Source: Cryptomeria japonica (taxonomy: Eukaryota > Streptophyta > Pinopsida > Cupressales > Cupressaceae). From it: a stretch of DNA of 60,000 bases. Positions 57,959 through 60,000 of the stretch are shown piece by piece. The position numbers were made by a program, and so were the translations under genes. The DNA lies in assembly GCF_030272615.1 (NCBI RefSeq), contig NC_081406.1:164099521-164159520 (forward strand). The letters run 5' to 3'. The notes under the pieces were generated by a model. It was not told the origin of the DNA. It was given only the letters and a program-made list of their open reading frames with translations, and did no database searches. Positions within the stretch are counted from its first letter, which is position 1. Each line of letters opens with the position of its first letter.

Positions 57959-58091
57959 CTAATTTCAAAATATTGGGAGAATGAAAAACCTCTTTGAGAC
58001 AGGTGTCCAACACATGAGGTACTGTCTGAGATAGTCCTACCAAGTCAAAGATTAGCACTTTTTCTGCTGTGGCAATCTGTAAAATAGAAAC
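57959..58091 (-). CDS. Exonuclease gene, exon with VSILQIAT / FDL
   Basis: Begins VSILQIATAEKVLIFDLVGL and ends FHSPNILKLG, the stretch between motifs I and II of the exonuclease fold. Acceptor CTTACAG, donor GTAAGA; ends in phase 1. It is the most 5' exon in the window; motif I (D-x-E) should be in the next exon upstream, beyond what I can find before 60000. An internal CAG (TTTTACAG) could serve as an alternative acceptor but would drop VSILQ. Confidence 0.92.
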
Positions 58092-60000
58092 CTGTAAGAA
58101 AGCCATTTTCAAAATGTGTCAGATTGGTATGTGTAATTTCCTAGTTCTTTACATTACACTTTAATCCTAAACTAATTTTACTGAGGTCATGCAAAGATTT
58201 ACAATTTAAAACCAAGACAAATAGTTAAAGATTTTAGAGGGAAAAGAATCCAGACCACAATTCAGAAATTCAGCTAACAGCCACACACCATCTACTACTT
58301 TGCGCATAAATAGTTTTTCAAGAGGTCTTTGAACATCACCCAAAGAAAATTAATGACAAAATATTGCAAGGAAAACTAGTACATGACACTTAGGCCTACA
58401 GGTCAATGTCTTAAGTGGGGTTCAAAAAGATCTTAGGCAAATGCTGAAGGCCATCAAGAAACTATCTATGGGCGAAGGCAACAAAGAAAGCCAGAACATA
58501 TCGCAGCATTAATAACTAAACCTAGAGCAAAATAAGTAATAAATTACACCTATCTGTACCCTTTTGGAGCCCAATATTAAAGTTTAAATTGCCTTCAAAT
58601 AAATAAATTTATAAGGGCTGACCCATGGTTTATAATGCTGGCCAACCCTTGGTGTTTTGCGCCTCACCTTGGGGATTTAAATCTCAAATTAAATAAATCT
58701 TTATTTATTTAATGGGGCCGACCCCTTATGGAGCAGATCCAGATCGAATCAAATCAGAAATTCTAATATATAATCTGCATTCAGAAAACAGCAGCCATTT
58801 GATTTAGCAGGTAATTGGTAAATGTAGTCTCTTATGTATCTTTGATCTAGTTATTAATTGGAATTATCGAACTATCTAGATTCTTATAATTAGTAAATTA
58901 ATCTATTTAATTCCCTACAAGCAATTATATACGAATTAGCAAGGAAACATGCTAGGGAGTGGTAGTAGACCGGTTCCCACAATGTAAATAGGCCATGTCA
59001 AGTTGGGTGGACTGAAGGTCCTGCCCCTTGTGGGCCAAGGGGTTAAATTGTCTTGTTTGGTTGTTCAGTGCCCTTGGGCTTTGGTGTGGCGAATAGTTTC
59101 CAAGCGCCCTATCATGCTTTCCCCTCCAATCCCTCCTATGGTTGGTTGTTGGAAGTGAAACTATAGAATGGATCCAAATAGGTGATGTTCTCTATCATTT
59201 CATTAATGTTAATTGTTTATTTACTTTTAAAGTTCAATAGCTATTATATGATTTAGTTATAGAATACTATTTGTAAGCAAATTATATTGTTGGAATTGTT
59301 ACTTTTAGACAGAAATCAGGTATACCAAAATAGGGGACAGTAAATAGGACCTCCAAACCTAACCCAAATCCCATAAAACTGTGCCATTATCAATCATGAT
59401 TTGTTGATTTTTGTGTTGACCATGTATAAATGATGAATTTTTTCAAATATATTATATTTTTTTTTCTTTTTTATGCACAGTTGTTTCCATGTCTGCCCCA
59501 TATCCTATCCAGGGTCCCAAAAAACACAATATTTCCTATACTGAAACTCTTCCGTTTATTAGTTATCTCCCGCACCTGTACCGGGTACATCTTGGTATGG
59601 GTTCCCCCGGGTGTACACTTGGATATGCCTAGGTTATGTACATGGGTGTACTCAAGCACACCCAAGCATACCCAAAGGTGCTGAGAACCAAAAAGTGACA
59701 AAAAAAACATTTTGACTTTTTTTTGCATCCAAAAACCCCAAAATGACCCTAAAAGCATCATTTTGCCCAATATAAAGAGATCATTTTTCTCTCTTTACTC
59801 TCTCATTCAGTTTTTCTCACATCATTGGTTTTTTCTCACATCAACAGCTTGTGCAACTAATCATTGCTGCCCCTCAAACCCATTAGGGTCTCTGCTCCCA
59901 AACCCTCACTAGTTATTGGGATCTCTTGAAATATAAGAAATTTGATTACAATGAGAGGGTTTGGTAGTGGAGACCAGAATCATGAACTTAGATAACTAAA
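58092..60000. other. Upstream intron of exonuclease gene, no exon found
   Basis: I searched the minus strand for a motif I exon (D-x-E followed by W) and saw none. Around 58610-58740 and 59570-59680 there are inverted or repeated GC-richer words ('ggggccgacccc', 'gggtgtac') of unknown origin. Short frames near 59430-59912 are not supported as genes. Confidence 0.45.

Overview
The window looks like nuclear DNA of a seed plant with a very large, repeat-filled genome; a conifer or other gymnosperm fits best (inference). The signs are one split gene with a very long intron, Ty1/Copia and Ty3/Gypsy-type LTR elements nested several deep, a LINE, a Mutator-like MITE, a tRNA-like SINE candidate and AT-rich spacer. 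I see no rRNA, organellar DNA, bacterial gene or CRISPR.

Host gene (minus strand). Seven exons, 58091 down to 19913, encode the last 361 codons of a DEDDy 3'-5' exonuclease related to plant mut-7-like proteins, ending in a double-stranded-RNA-binding-like segment. Splice sites and reading phase agree at every junction. One intron, 57294 to 21538, is about 35.8 kb long and holds most of the mobile DNA. The 5' end of the gene, including exonuclease motif I, lies beyond 60000.

1-19.3 kb (downstream of the gene). An LTR remnant, then a minus-strand LTR element (3533-19318) with little coding capacity. Its 3' LTR (3533-11821) was hit by a 548-bp Mutator-like MITE (4483-5030) and by a solo LTR (5260-11553), which was in turn hit by a Copia element (5718-11143). 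Its interior was hit by a 2.07-kb solo LTR (11965-14037) and by a 5'-truncated LINE with RNase H and poly(A) (14113-15960).

21.5-57.3 kb (the giant intron). A NDR1/HIN1-like (LEA_2) pseudogene; a SINE candidate; a 54-bp hairpin; and a plus-strand Gypsy remnant whose gag was split by a 22.5-kb insertion (28905-51377, 5-bp duplication AGAAT). That insertion is a minus-strand element of about 5.4 kb with a long, decayed, unrecognised reading frame. It was itself split by a decayed Copia (31246-41094), whose right LTR holds a further 3.35-kb LTR (37584-40935), and by a nearly intact, very young Copia (43131-50388). A small non-autonomous LTR element follows (51729 to about 53820).

Together: the exonuclease gene is the only host gene I can support. 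The retroelements form a layered record. Old Copias carry mostly TAG stops at glutamine positions, the pattern expected of C-to-T decay at CAG sites. The young Copia has LTRs differing only in a CT repeat, one frameshift in integrase and one 60-bp in-frame duplication.
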